From positions 4,960,001-5,024,000 of the forward strand of contig NZ_CP080377.1 of assembly GCF_019443505.1 (NCBI RefSeq): a stretch of 64,000 bases of DNA. Reading direction: 5' to 3'. Positions 43,162-51,926 of the stretch are shown one piece after another. The DNA comes from Janthinobacterium sp. PAMC25594 (GTDB lineage: Bacteria > Pseudomonadota > Gammaproteobacteria > Burkholderiales > Burkholderiaceae_D). The first letter of the stretch is position 1, and the number at the start of each line of letters is the position of its first letter. The position numbers and the translations under genes were made by a program. The notes beneath the pieces are model-generated. The model was not told the DNA's origin, did not search any database, and worked only from the letters and a program-made list of their open reading frames with translations.

Positions 43162-44819
43162 GCAATATCAACACTCAGCGCGACGATGCGCTCGCCGCCC
43201 TGATCGACGACGCCACGCGCGCCGGTTTGTTGCCGCCCAACGCCAGCCGGCCCGTGCAGGATGTCCGGCCGTGGCCGCTGGTGCTGATGACGGCCTTCGG
43301 CGCCTGGCTGGCCGCCATCCCCCTGGTCCTGGCGCTGGGTGTGGGCCTGGAAAGCGTGGTGCGCCACGGTCCCGGCGCGTATATCGTGGCCGCCATCGTG
43401 CTGGTGGTGGCCGTACTGCTGATCCGCATGCGCGGCGTGGCGCTGTTTGTCGAGCAGCTGGCCGTGCCCTGCCTGCTGGTGGGCGGCAGCTTGCTCGGTT
43501 ATGCCCTGTTCCGCGATTGCTCCACGCAGACGGCCTCGCTGCTGCTGTGCCTGGTATGCCTGGTGGTGGCCGCCGCCTTGCCGCGCGACTGGCTGCGCGT
43601 GCTGCTGGGACTGGTCGCCTGCGGTTTGCTGGCGCTGGGCATCATCGATAGCACGCGCGACTGGATTTTCGAGAACGATCCCACGCAACTGTATCTGGCC
43701 TGGATGCTGGCCCTGGCACTCTGGCTGGCCGCCCACTGGCTGCAGAAGCAGGCCTTCAACGATGGCCGCGGCGCACCCGTCGCCGCCTTCCTGGAGTCGC
43801 TGTCGACCGGGTGGGTATTGGCCATCTTGCTGGGACTGGTCTTCTGGTCCGGCATGACCTTCATGCTGGGCGGTGCGCTGGGTGGCGGCTTCACGGGCGA
43901 GGTGGCGCGCGAAGTGAGCCGGCACCAGGCCGGCGCCTGGTATGCACAGGCCTTGAATGGCGTCTCGCTCGTGCTGGCCACGGCCGCCGCTGCCTGGACG
44001 GGATGGCGCTGGCCGGCATTGCGCCAGTTGCCCGCCATCGGCGTGGCGCTGGTGCTGGTCGTGCTGGCGTGGTTCATGCCGGCGCTCGGTCCCGTGCTGC
44101 TGATCCTCGCGTATTGTGTGACGAGCGCGCGTTTGCGCGTGGCCGTGGCGGCCGCGCTGGCGGCGGCGTGGATCATCGGCAGCTTTTATTACCAGCTGGC
44201 CTGGCCGCTGGCCAGCAAGGCGGCGCTGCTGGCCGTGGCCGGCGCCGTGCTGTGCGCATTGTCGTGGCTGGCTACGCGCGGCGCCGTGCTGCATCTGGTG
44301 GAAAGCAAACCGGCGGGCGTGGCGGCCGAACATCGCGCCGTGCGCCTGGGCGTGCTGGGCGGCTTGCTGCTGGTGTTGCTGGTCGCCAACGGTGGCATCT
44401 GGCAAAAGGAGCAATTGATTGCCAAGGGCGAGCCTGTGTTCGTGGAACTGGCGCCCGTCGATCCCCGTTCGCTGATGCAGGGCGATTATATGCGCCTCAA
44501 TTTCCAGGGCCTCGGCGTCCTGAGCACCCTGGCCAGCGTGGACAGGGCGCCGGGCCGGCCCCTCGTGGTGGCCAGGCGCGATGCGCGCGGCGTGGCAGAA
44601 CTGCTGCGCCCGTACACCAAAGAGGTGCTGGCGCCCGGCGAATTCCTGCTCGAACTGACGCCGAAGGGTGGTAACTGGGTGCTGGTCAGCGATGCCTGGT
44701 TCTTCAAGGAGGGCGAGGCGGCGCGCTGGGAAAAGGCCCGCTATGGCGAGTTCCGCGTGCTGCCCGATGGTCGCGCCTTGCTGGTGGGCATGCGCGGGGA
44801 AGATTTACAGGCACTGTAA
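43158..44819 (+). CDS. DUF4401 / GDYXXLXY fusion membrane protein
   Basis: A 553-residue protein in two parts. Residues about 40-390 form a DUF4401-like bundle of about ten membrane helices. One more helix (LGVLGGLLLVLLVANGGIW) leads into a soluble extracytoplasmic C-terminal domain with PVDPRSLMQGDYMRLNFQ, the GDYxxLxY motif, and PDGRALLVGMRGED. These are often separate genes beside DUF2157; here they are fused. No known activity. The operon ends at the GGGGTC repeat. Confidence 0.83.
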   Translation: MSNINTQRDDALAALIDDATRAGLLPPNASRPVQDVRPWPLVLMTAFGAWLAAIPLVLALGVGLESVVRHGPGAYIVAAIVLVVAVLLIRMRGVALFVEQLAVPCLLVGGSLLGYALFRDCSTQTASLLLCLVCLVVAAALPRDWLRVLLGLVACGLLALGIIDSTRDWIFENDPTQLYLAWMLALALWLAAHWLQKQAFNDGRGAPVAAFLESLSTGWVLAILLGLVFWSGMTFMLGGALGGGFTGEVAREVSRHQAGAWYAQALNGVSLVLATAAAAWTGWRWPALRQLPAIGVALVLVVLAWFMPALGPVLLILAYCVTSARLRVAVAAALAAAWIIGSFYYQLAWPLASKAALLAVAGAVLCALSWLATRGAVLHLVESKPAGVAAEHRAVRLGVLGGLLLVLLVANGGIWQKEQLIAKGEPVFVELAPVDPRSLMQGDYMRLNFQGLGVLSTLASVDRAPGRPLVVARRDARGVAELLRPYTKEVLAPGEFLLELTPKGGNWVLVSDAWFFKEGEAARWEKARYGEFRVLPDGRALLVGMRGEDLQAL

Positions 44820-44852
44820 CCGCTTGATTGAACAAACCCAATGGCAGAATCC

Positions 44853-44879
44853 GGGGTCGTACCCTGAGGGTACGACCCC
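44853..44879. repeat. GGGGTC palindromic repeat, copy 3
   Basis: Arms GGGGTCGTACCC (44853-44864) and GGGTACGACCCC (44868-44879). Two bases differ from copies 1 and 2 in the left arm, and the right arm carries the matching compensatory changes, so pairing is preserved. The tail AGCCTTTGCTCTTGGGGTGG matches the flank of the other copies, in the orientation of copy 2. Confidence 0.8.
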
Positions 44880-44921
44880 AGCCTTTGCTCTTGGGGTGGC
44901 CGCATCCTGTAAAATTGCCCG

Positions 44922-46154
44922 ATGGATAATATTACGCATTCGGTCATCGGCCTCGGGGTCGGTGAACTGCTACATCGCAGCCTGCCGCCCGAGCCGCAAG
45001 CCCCCGCCCAGCGCACCCGGCGTGCGCTGTTTCTGTTTACGGCCTGGTTTGCCAGCAATGCGCCCGACCTGGACCTGGTGCTGACCAGGCTGCTGCCGCG
45101 CCCGTTTGGCTACATGCTGCACCACCGTGGCCATACGCATACCTTGCTGCTGGCCTTGCCGCAGGCGCTGCTGTTGCTGGCCCTGCTGTGGCTGCTATGG
45201 CCCGGCGCGCGCCGGCTGCTGAAGGAAAGCGTGCCCGCCCGCATCGGCCTGGCGGCCTGTCTGCTGCTGGGATTTTGCTTGCACATGGGCATGGATTTCC
45301 TCAATTCCTATGGCTTGCACCCGTTTTATCCATTTGACAGCCGCTGGCTGTATGGCGACATGGCCTTCATTGTCGAACCCATGTTCTGGGTGCTGCTGGG
45401 CGTGCCCGTGATCATGTCCTTGCGCTACGGCATCGTCAAAGGCGTGCTGCTGGCCGCGCTGGCGGCGGCTTTGTGCTTCTTCACTTATAAAACCTACCTG
45501 GCGCCGGCTTCGCTGGCGGTTCTGCTGGGGCTGGGCGTGGTGCTGGCCGTGCTGCAAGGGCGGGCCGGCGAGCGGGGGCGGGGAGCGCTGCTGCTGGCTT
45601 TCGCGCTGGCGGCCACTTTCATCGGCACGCAGGGCGTGGCCTCGTCCATCGGCCGCGGCCGCATCGAGGCGGCCGTGCAGCGCCTGGACCCCGGCACGCG
45701 CGTGTGGGATGTGGCGATGACGGCGTTTCCCAGTAATCCATTGTGCTGGATCTATGTGTCGCTCGACAGCAAGACAGACGTGTACACCCTGCGGCGCGGC
45801 ACCCTGAGCCTGCTGCCCGCCTCGCTGGCGCCCGCTGCCTGCCCGGCCGGGCTGGCCGAGACGGGCAAGCGGGAACAGCAACTGGCGCCCGGCATCGCCG
45901 TCTCCGCGCAGGCGGCAGGTAGCTTGGCCGCCTTGCGCACCTTGCAGGCGGACAATTGCTATGCCGACGCCTGGTTCCGCTTTGCCCGCATGCCCCGCTT
46001 GCATGCGGACAAGCTGACGGACGTGCGCTTCAATCCCGGCATGCTGCCCAATTTCACCACCGTGGAACTGCAGCAGTTCCGCAGCCGCCCGTGTCCCGCC
46101 TACGTGCCGGGCTGGGACCGCCCCCGTGCCGATATGCTGGCGCCGCCGAAATAG
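44922..46154 (+). CDS. Membrane-bound metal-dependent hydrolase (YdjM family)
   Basis: A 410-residue polytopic membrane protein. The N-terminal domain has the YdjM/LexA-induced hydrolase motifs MDNITHSVIGLGVGELLHR, ASNAPDLDLVL and HHRGHTHTLLLALP, whose His/Asp residues are presumed metal ligands, and GMDFLNSYGLHPFYPFDSRW. The last 150 residues form a soluble domain (LDPGTRVWDVAMTAFPSNPL, later PRLHADKLTDVRFNPGM). Substrate unknown. Confidence 0.87.
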   Translation: MDNITHSVIGLGVGELLHRSLPPEPQAPAQRTRRALFLFTAWFASNAPDLDLVLTRLLPRPFGYMLHHRGHTHTLLLALPQALLLLALLWLLWPGARRLLKESVPARIGLAACLLLGFCLHMGMDFLNSYGLHPFYPFDSRWLYGDMAFIVEPMFWVLLGVPVIMSLRYGIVKGVLLAALAAALCFFTYKTYLAPASLAVLLGLGVVLAVLQGRAGERGRGALLLAFALAATFIGTQGVASSIGRGRIEAAVQRLDPGTRVWDVAMTAFPSNPLCWIYVSLDSKTDVYTLRRGTLSLLPASLAPAACPAGLAETGKREQQLAPGIAVSAQAAGSLAALRTLQADNCYADAWFRFARMPRLHADKLTDVRFNPGMLPNFTTVELQQFRSRPCPAYVPGWDRPRADMLAPPK

Positions 46155-46264
46155 AGAACGGATGTGTTGCTCTTAGGAAAAAATATCGCGTGTGGGTCTG
46201 CTTCGCCGTGGCCCAGCATGCGACACTACCAATTCAGCAAGAATGATATTTAGTTAGGACTATT

Positions 46265-48016
46265 TTGGAAGAGCAACACGCCTTACCGTATTTGCGGGAA
46301 ACCCTGCTGTTTCTCGCCCTGGCCGGGATTTTTATTCCGCTATTGCAACGCCTGAAAGTCAACCAGGTGCTTGGTTTCCTGGCCGTCGGCTGCCTGTTCG
46401 GCCCGTTCGGCTTCGGCCTGTGGGCCGGTGATTTCACGTGGCTGACGTATTTCTCGTTCGTGCGTGCCGAGCAAGTCAGCGGACTGGCCGAGCTGGGCGT
46501 GATGTTTTTGATGTTCATGATCGGCCTGGAACTGTCGACGGAACGGCTGTGGGCGCTGCGGCGCTGGGTATTCGGCGCGGGCGTGGGGCAGGTGGCCGTC
46601 AGCGCCTGCCTGATCGGCGGCGTCGCGTATTACTTCGGCCTGTCGCTGGAAGCGTCCATCGTGCTGGGCCTGGTGCTGTCGCTGTCGTCCACGGCCGTGG
46701 TGATGCAACTGCTGACCGACCAGCGCTCGCTGCAGACCCCAAGCGGACAGGCGGGCTTTTCCATTTTGATGTTCCAGGATCTGATGGTGGTGCCGCTGTT
46801 CATCCTGATCGACGTGTTCGCCAGCGGGCGCAGCGACGACCTGGCGTATCTGCTCAGCTTTGCGGCCGTGAAATCGGCGGGCGCCATTCTGCTGATCTAT
46901 CTGCTGGGGCGCCGCGTGATCCGTCCGCTGTTCCAGTTTTTCGTCAAGAAACGCCAGCCTGACGTGTTCATGGCCCTGACCTTGCTCAGCACCCTGGGCA
47001 TCGCGGGATTGACGTATCTGGCGGGCCTGTCGATGGCGCTGGGCGCCTTGCTGGCCGGCTTGCTGCTGGCGGAGACGGAATTTCGCCACGAAGTGGAAGT
47101 GACGATCGAGCCCTTCAAAGGTTTGCTGATGGGTCTGTTCTTCATGTCGGTGGGCATGCAGATCGACGTGCGCGAAATCCTCAAGTCGCCAATTTTGATC
47201 CCCTTGGCCGTGCTGAGCCTGTTTGCGCTGAAAACCCTGGTCATCAGCGTGATTTTTCGCATCGGCGGCTTTCACTGGGGGCGCGCCGTGGAAACGGGCG
47301 TGCTGCTGGGGCAGGGCGGCGAATTCGCCTTCATCGTCGTCGCGTATGCGCTGGGCACGAAATTGATCGGCCCGCAGGTGGCGCAGTTCGTCATGCTGGT
47401 GGTGGGCCTGAGCCTGTTCGCCACGCCGGCGCTGGCCAAGGCGGCGCGCGCGTTCGGCAACTGGTGGGAAAAGCGCCACCACCATCAGCTGGCCGACCTG
47501 GCGCACGGCGCGCCGCCGCCGCAGGGCAGCACCGTCATCATCGCCGGTTTTGGCCGCGTGGGGCAGTTGCTGGCCAAGGTGCTGACGGAACAGGATATCG
47601 CGTATGTGGCGATCGAGAATGATGCGCGCCTGGTGACGACCCTGCATCCGCGCGGTTTTCCCGTGTATTTCGGCGATGCGTCGCGCGCGGAACTGTTGCA
47701 AAAAGTCAATGCGGACCGGGCTGCCGCCGTGGTGCTGACCATGGACCACGCGGCCTCCGTGCTGCATGCCGTGAAATCGATCCGCCGTGAATATCCGCAG
47801 CTGCCCGTGTATGCGCGCGCCCGCGACGAGGCGCATGCGGTGGCCCTGATCCAGGCGGGCGCCACCCTGGTCGTGCCCGAGGCGCTGGAGTCGGCGCTGC
47901 AACTGACGGCCACCGTGCTGCACACGGTGGGCATCTCGGAAGCGCGCACGACGGACATCGTGCAAGCCGAACGCGACCGGCGTAATGCCGTGTTGCTGGC
48001 GAAAAAGCTGTCGTAG
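46265..48016 (+). CDS. Kef-type K+/H+ antiporter with TrkA-N domain
   Basis: CPA2-family cation/proton antiporter of 583 residues: about twelve membrane helices (LGFLAVGCLFGPFGFGLWAG, FLMFMIGLELSTERLW, LVLSLSSTAVVMQLLTDQ, GVLLGQGGEFAFIVVAYALG), then a cytosolic Rossmann KTN domain with STVIIAGFGRVGQLLAKVL and IENDARLV. It appears to start at TTG (46265) after TTAGGAC; no ATG lies near the homologous start. It exports K+ or Na+ under stress by family inference. The next gene is a K+ channel. Confidence 0.92.
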   Translation: MEEQHALPYLRETLLFLALAGIFIPLLQRLKVNQVLGFLAVGCLFGPFGFGLWAGDFTWLTYFSFVRAEQVSGLAELGVMFLMFMIGLELSTERLWALRRWVFGAGVGQVAVSACLIGGVAYYFGLSLEASIVLGLVLSLSSTAVVMQLLTDQRSLQTPSGQAGFSILMFQDLMVVPLFILIDVFASGRSDDLAYLLSFAAVKSAGAILLIYLLGRRVIRPLFQFFVKKRQPDVFMALTLLSTLGIAGLTYLAGLSMALGALLAGLLLAETEFRHEVEVTIEPFKGLLMGLFFMSVGMQIDVREILKSPILIPLAVLSLFALKTLVISVIFRIGGFHWGRAVETGVLLGQGGEFAFIVVAYALGTKLIGPQVAQFVMLVVGLSLFATPALAKAARAFGNWWEKRHHHQLADLAHGAPPPQGSTVIIAGFGRVGQLLAKVLTEQDIAYVAIENDARLVTTLHPRGFPVYFGDASRAELLQKVNADRAAAVVLTMDHAASVLHAVKSIRREYPQLPVYARARDEAHAVALIQAGATLVVPEALESALQLTATVLHTVGISEARTTDIVQAERDRRNAVLLAKKLS

Positions 48017-48108
48017 TGTTGTTGTAGTGAAAGCTGTAGCGCAACCGTGCGTGTCGCCGTGCTTTGTAAATTATCTATACAATAATAATATATGAGCACA
48101 CTACCCAC

Positions 48109-49017
48109 ATGAAAGCCGCGACGAAGAGCGGCGCGGCACCCTTGACGCCGCAGCAATTGGCGGCACAGGAAACGCAGCAAAAATTTGGCAAGCCCGAGCG
48201 GGGCTGGCGCGAGCAAGTGTACACCGTCATTTTCGAGGCGGAAACACGCACGGGCCGCGCCTTCGACCTGTTGCTGATCGCCGCCATCCTGATCAGCGTG
48301 ACGGTGGTCGTGCTCAGCAGTGTCGCCTCCATGGCCGAGCGCTATGGCACCTGGCTCACGGCGCTGGAATGGTTCTTCACCATTTTGTTTACCATCGAAT
48401 ATTGTGCCCGCCTGGCGTGCCTGCAGCATCCGGTGCGCTACGCCAAGAGTTTTTTCGGCGTGATCGACTTGCTGGCCATCGTGCCGACCTACATCGGCTT
48501 GCTGTTGCCGGGCGCGCACGTGCTGATCGACGTGCGCATTTTGCGCCTGCTGCGCATGTTCCGTATCCTCAAGCTCACGTCCTATGTGCATGAATACACG
48601 GTGCTGGGGCGGGCCTTGCTGGCCAGCCGGCGCAAGATCCTCATTTTCTTGTCTTTTGTCATGATGGTGGTCTTTCTGTTGGGTACTGTGATGTATGTCG
48701 TGGAAGGGCCGGATAACGGCTTTAGCAGTATTCCGACGTCGATATACTGGGCCATCAGCACCATGACCACGGTGGGTTTCGGCGATATCACGCCGCGCAC
48801 CGACATCGGGCGCACCATCGCTTCGCTGATGATGCTGCTCGGCTGGGGGATCCTGGCAGTGCCTACCGGCATTATCAGTGCCGAAATGACGGTACAGCGC
48901 AGTTCCAAGCTGGTCACCACGCGTACCTGTCCCACGTGCCTGAAAGAAGGGCTCGATGACGATGCCAGTTTCTGCAAGAGTTGCGGCGTCAAGCTGCCGC
49001 CGCTGGTACTCGATTGA
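48109..49017 (+). CDS. Voltage-gated K+ channel-like protein with zinc ribbon
   Basis: A 302-residue ion transporter: cytosolic N-terminus, six helices with an S4-like basic helix (VRILRLLRMFRILKLTSYV), and a pore loop STMTTVGFGDITPRTD carrying the K+ selectivity filter TVGFGD. The C-terminus adds a double-CxxC zinc ribbon (TRTCPTCLKEG, ASFCKSCGVKLPPL), uncommon among KvAP-like channels and a plausible redox or metal sensor or assembly domain. Confidence 0.9.
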   Translation: MKAATKSGAAPLTPQQLAAQETQQKFGKPERGWREQVYTVIFEAETRTGRAFDLLLIAAILISVTVVVLSSVASMAERYGTWLTALEWFFTILFTIEYCARLACLQHPVRYAKSFFGVIDLLAIVPTYIGLLLPGAHVLIDVRILRLLRMFRILKLTSYVHEYTVLGRALLASRRKILIFLSFVMMVVFLLGTVMYVVEGPDNGFSSIPTSIYWAISTMTTVGFGDITPRTDIGRTIASLMMLLGWGILAVPTGIISAEMTVQRSSKLVTTRTCPTCLKEGLDDDASFCKSCGVKLPPLVLD

Positions 49018-49051
49018 GCGGCCTCCATTAACCGTGTTTTTTCGCATTTAA

Positions 49052-49066
49052 CTTACATTTACATAA
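49052..49066 (+). promoter_or_regulatory. CTTACATTT site upstream of the ketosynthase operon
   Basis: CTTACATTTACATAA, 8 bp upstream of the ketosynthase ATG, matches 12 of 15 bases of CTTACATTTCTGTAA in front of the GbsR/MarR-type regulator at 56109. A shared operator is inferred; it would overlap the ribosome-binding or start region. Confidence 0.45.
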
Positions 49067-49074
49067 AGGCAAAC

Positions 49075-50055
49075 ATGATTCCAGTTCGCCTGATCGCGAC
49101 GGGCAAAGCCGTGCCCTCGCACAGCGTCACCTCCGCCAGCCTGGACCTGAAATTGGGCCATCCGGCTGGCTACACCCTGCGCAAGAGCGGCGTGCTGTCG
49201 CGCTTTGTCGCCGCGCCCGATGAATCGCAAAGCCAGCTGGGCGCCGCCGCCCTGCTCGACGCGCTGAAGAACGCCAGCCTGCGTCCGGCCGATATCGATC
49301 TGCTGATCTGCGCCTGCGGCGTGCCCGAGCAAGCGTTGCCGAACACGGCCTGCTTCGTTGCCGAACACGCGGGCTTGCCGCCCGGTACGCAAAGCTTCGA
49401 CGTCAATGCCAGCTGCCTCAGTTTCATGGCCGCTTTCCGCGTGGCCGCCTCGATGCTGGCCGGCGGCGCCTACCGGCGCATCGCCATCGTTTCCTCCGAC
49501 CTCGCTTCGCGCGGCGTCGACTGGAGCGAGCCGGAAGCGTCGATGATCTTTGGCGACGGCGCCGCCGCCGTCATCGTCGAGCGCGGTGACGGCAGCGCCG
49601 GCATCCGCGCCTACAAGATGGGCACGTATCCGGAAGGGCGGCGCTACTGCGAAATCCGCGGCGGCGGCACCGAGCGCAATCCGCGCAACGGCTGCGAACC
49701 GGGCGATTACCTGTTCCGCATGGATGGCAAGGCCGTGTTCCGCCTGGCCGTCAAGGTGATGCCGGATTTCCTCGCGGAACTCATGCAGGAATCGGGCGCC
49801 GGCTTGGAGAAAGTCGATGTGGTCGTGCCGCACCAGGCCAGCCCGCTGGGGCTCGCGCATGCGGCGCGCATCCTCGACGTTCCCGATGCTAAAATCATCA
49901 AGATCTTTGAAACGCACGGTAACCAGGTGGCCGCCTCCTTGCCCACCGCTCTGCACGAGGCGGTGATGACGGGGCGGGCCGTGGCAGGCCAGCGTTTGCT
50001 GATGATGGGCACGGCCGCAGGCCTGACCATCGGCGGCATGATTCTTGACCTGTGA
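49075..50055 (+). CDS. FabH-fold 3-oxoacyl synthase III, lipid cluster
   Basis: Condensing enzyme of 326 residues with the thiolase-fold triad: Cys114 in FDVNASCLSFMAAF, His253 in VVVPHQASPLG and Asn283 in ETHGNQVAASLP. It performs a decarboxylative or head-to-head Claisen condensation of acyl thioesters. The segment before the active site reads ALPNTACFVAEHAGL; in OleA a catalytic Glu is expected at about the Leu position, so it may be FabH-like in mechanism. No acyl carrier protein gene is linked. First gene of a ten-gene run; ribosome site AAAGGC. Confidence 0.9.
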   Translation: MIPVRLIATGKAVPSHSVTSASLDLKLGHPAGYTLRKSGVLSRFVAAPDESQSQLGAAALLDALKNASLRPADIDLLICACGVPEQALPNTACFVAEHAGLPPGTQSFDVNASCLSFMAAFRVAASMLAGGAYRRIAIVSSDLASRGVDWSEPEASMIFGDGAAAVIVERGDGSAGIRAYKMGTYPEGRRYCEIRGGGTERNPRNGCEPGDYLFRMDGKAVFRLAVKVMPDFLAELMQESGAGLEKVDVVVPHQASPLGLAHAARILDVPDAKIIKIFETHGNQVAASLPTALHEAVMTGRAVAGQRLLMMGTAAGLTIGGMILDL

Positions 50056-50065
50056 AGGTGGTGTG

Positions 50066-51103
50066 ATGAGGCGGATACTGGTCACGGGAGCGACGGGGGG
50101 CTTGGGGCGCAATGCCGTGCGCACCCTGCTGGCGCAGGGCGTGGAAGTGCGCGCCACGGGCCGCAACGCTGCCGTGGGCCGCGAACTGGAGCGCATGGGC
50201 GCGCAATTCGTGCCGCTCGATCTGGCACAGGCATCGCCGCGCCAGGTCGATGAGCTGGTGCGCGGTATGGACACCGTCTGGCACTGCGCCGCGCTGTCTT
50301 CGCCCTGGGGCGCCGAGCGCGACTTCATCGCCGCCAACGTCACGGCCACGGGCCAGCTGCTGCGCGCGGCCGCCAGCCAGCACGTGGCGCGCTTCGTGCA
50401 CATCTCCACGCCGGCCATGTATTTCGATTACCGCAACCGCTACGACGTGCCGGAAACCTTCCGCCCCGACGCTTTCGTCAACGCCTATGCGCGCTCCAAG
50501 GCGATGGCGGAAAAGCTGGTGCAGGAGTCGGTCGACCGCCATCGCGGCATGACGTGCGTGATCCTGCGCCCGCGCGCCATCTTCGGCCCGCACGACCAGG
50601 TGCTGATCCCGCGCCTGGCGCGCGTGCTGGAACAGCGCGGCGGCAAGCTGCCGCTGCCCAACGGCGGCGCGGTCACCATCGACGTCACCTATGTCGACAA
50701 CGTCGTGCATGCGATGTGGCTGGCCACCGTGCACAAGACCGTGCAGTCTGGCGCCGCCTTCAACATCACGAATGGCGAACCGGCGCGCCTGTGCGACATT
50801 TTGCGTACCTTGTTTTGCGAGCACCTGCAGCAGCCGTTCCGGATCGTCAGCGTGCCCTATCGCGTGCTGGCGCTGGCGGCGCGCCTGATGCAGTTCGCTT
50901 CGCGTTTTACGCGCCGCGAACCGTCGCTCACGCCCTACAGCATCGGCGCGCTCAGTTTCGACATGACGCTCGATAACGCCAAGGCGCGCAAGGTGCTCGG
51001 CTACCGTCCCATCGTCAGCCTGCAGGAAGGCATCGCCCTGACGGCGCAGTGGATGCGCCAGGAAGCGGCGGCGCACAAGGTGGGCAAGGAGCGCAATGGC
51101 TAG
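50066..51103 (+). CDS. NAD(P)-dependent 3-beta-HSD/OleD-like reductase
   Basis: Extended short-chain dehydrogenase of 345 residues. The N-terminal Rossmann motif is VTGATGGLGRNAVRTL; the catalytic triad is seen as Ser in HISTPAMYF and Tyr141-x3-Lys145 in VNAYARSKAMAEK. LRPRAIFGPHDQVLIPRL and DVTYVDNVVHAMWLA are typical of 3-beta-HSD, NSDHL and OleD enzymes that reduce 2-alkyl-3-keto acids. It most likely reduces the beta-keto product of the ketosynthase 10 bp upstream. ATG at 50066 (GAAGGTGG before it) preferred over 50045. Confidence 0.88.
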   Translation: MRRILVTGATGGLGRNAVRTLLAQGVEVRATGRNAAVGRELERMGAQFVPLDLAQASPRQVDELVRGMDTVWHCAALSSPWGAERDFIAANVTATGQLLRAAASQHVARFVHISTPAMYFDYRNRYDVPETFRPDAFVNAYARSKAMAEKLVQESVDRHRGMTCVILRPRAIFGPHDQVLIPRLARVLEQRGGKLPLPNGGAVTIDVTYVDNVVHAMWLATVHKTVQSGAAFNITNGEPARLCDILRTLFCEHLQQPFRIVSVPYRVLALAARLMQFASRFTRREPSLTPYSIGALSFDMTLDNAKARKVLGYRPIVSLQEGIALTAQWMRQEAAAHKVGKERNG

Positions 51104-51926
51104 CATCACCGCGTTTCGCGTCGGCCATTGCACGCATCCCTCTTGCATGGTCTTGAAAGGCAGCGGGCTGGCCAGCCGCTGCTTCCCCTCGCGCGCCTAC
51201 CTGATCGAAACGCGCGCGGGCCTGTACCTGTGGGACACCGGTTACGCCGAGCACTTCCGCGCCGCCACGTCGAAAGGCGTGTACCGCCTGTATGCGTGGG
51301 TGACGCCGATTTCGTTTGACGACAATGAATCGCTGCAGGGACAGTTGCGCGCGCAGGGCGTGGCGCCCGGCGACATCCACACCCTGCTGCTGTCGCACTT
51401 CCACGCCGACCATATCGCCGGCCTGCGCGACTTTCCCGGCGCGCGGCTGATGGCTTCCAAAACGGGCTGGGACGCCGTGCGGGGATTATCCGGCGTGGCC
51501 GCCGTGCGCCAGGCTTTCGTGCCCGAGCTGCTGCCGAATGATATTGCCGACCGCCTCGATTTCGTCGAAAGTGTGCCCGAGACGGCCTTGCCGGCAGCCC
51601 TGCTGCCATTCACGCACGGGCGCGACGTCAGCGGCACGGGCGAAATCTACATCGTCGACTTGCCCGGCCACGCGGTCGGTCATCTGGGTGCCTTCGTGCT
51701 GCAGGATGGCGGCTGGACCTTGCTGGCGTCGGACGCGGCCTGGGTGCCGGAAAGTTTTCAGCAGCTGCGCGGGCCGTCGGAACTGTCCTTCCTCATCCAG
51801 CACAAGCGCGCGCCGTATTACGCCACCCTGAAGCGGCTGCACCAGTTGCACCAGTCGGGCAATGCGCAGATCCGCATCACGCATGAAGACAGCAACGATT
51901 ATTTGCCGGTGGCGGGCCACCCGTGA
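51096..51926 (+). CDS. Metallo-beta-lactamase-fold hydrolase
   Basis: A cytosolic MBL-fold enzyme of 276 residues with the zinc motif LLSHFHADHIAGL (His101, His103, Asp105, His106), a third-ligand loop DLPGHAVGHLGAF and LLASDAAWVPES. The arrangement resembles N-acyl homoserine lactonases and other lactone or thioester hydrolases. It overlaps the reductase gene by 8 bp and the next gene by 4 bp. In this pathway it may hydrolyse an acyl thioester or lactone intermediate; the role is inferred. Confidence 0.87.
   Translation: MASITAFRVGHCTHPSCMVLKGSGLASRCFPSRAYLIETRAGLYLWDTGYAEHFRAATSKGVYRLYAWVTPISFDDNESLQGQLRAQGVAPGDIHTLLLSHFHADHIAGLRDFPGARLMASKTGWDAVRGLSGVAAVRQAFVPELLPNDIADRLDFVESVPETALPAALLPFTHGRDVSGTGEIYIVDLPGHAVGHLGAFVLQDGGWTLLASDAAWVPESFQQLRGPSELSFLIQHKRAPYYATLKRLHQLHQSGNAQIRITHEDSNDYLPVAGHP

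Noticed and set aside
42960..44414. A 484-codon minus frame opposite the DUF4401 fusion gene
   Set aside because: Gln/His/Gly-rich low-complexity translation; the + strand encodes a membrane protein with a GDYxxLxY motif.
51096..51926. Acyl-homoserine lactonase for quorum quenching
   Set aside because: The zinc motif fits, but the gene is embedded by overlaps in a lipid operon, so a pathway hydrolase is more likely; no luxI or luxR gene was seen nearby.
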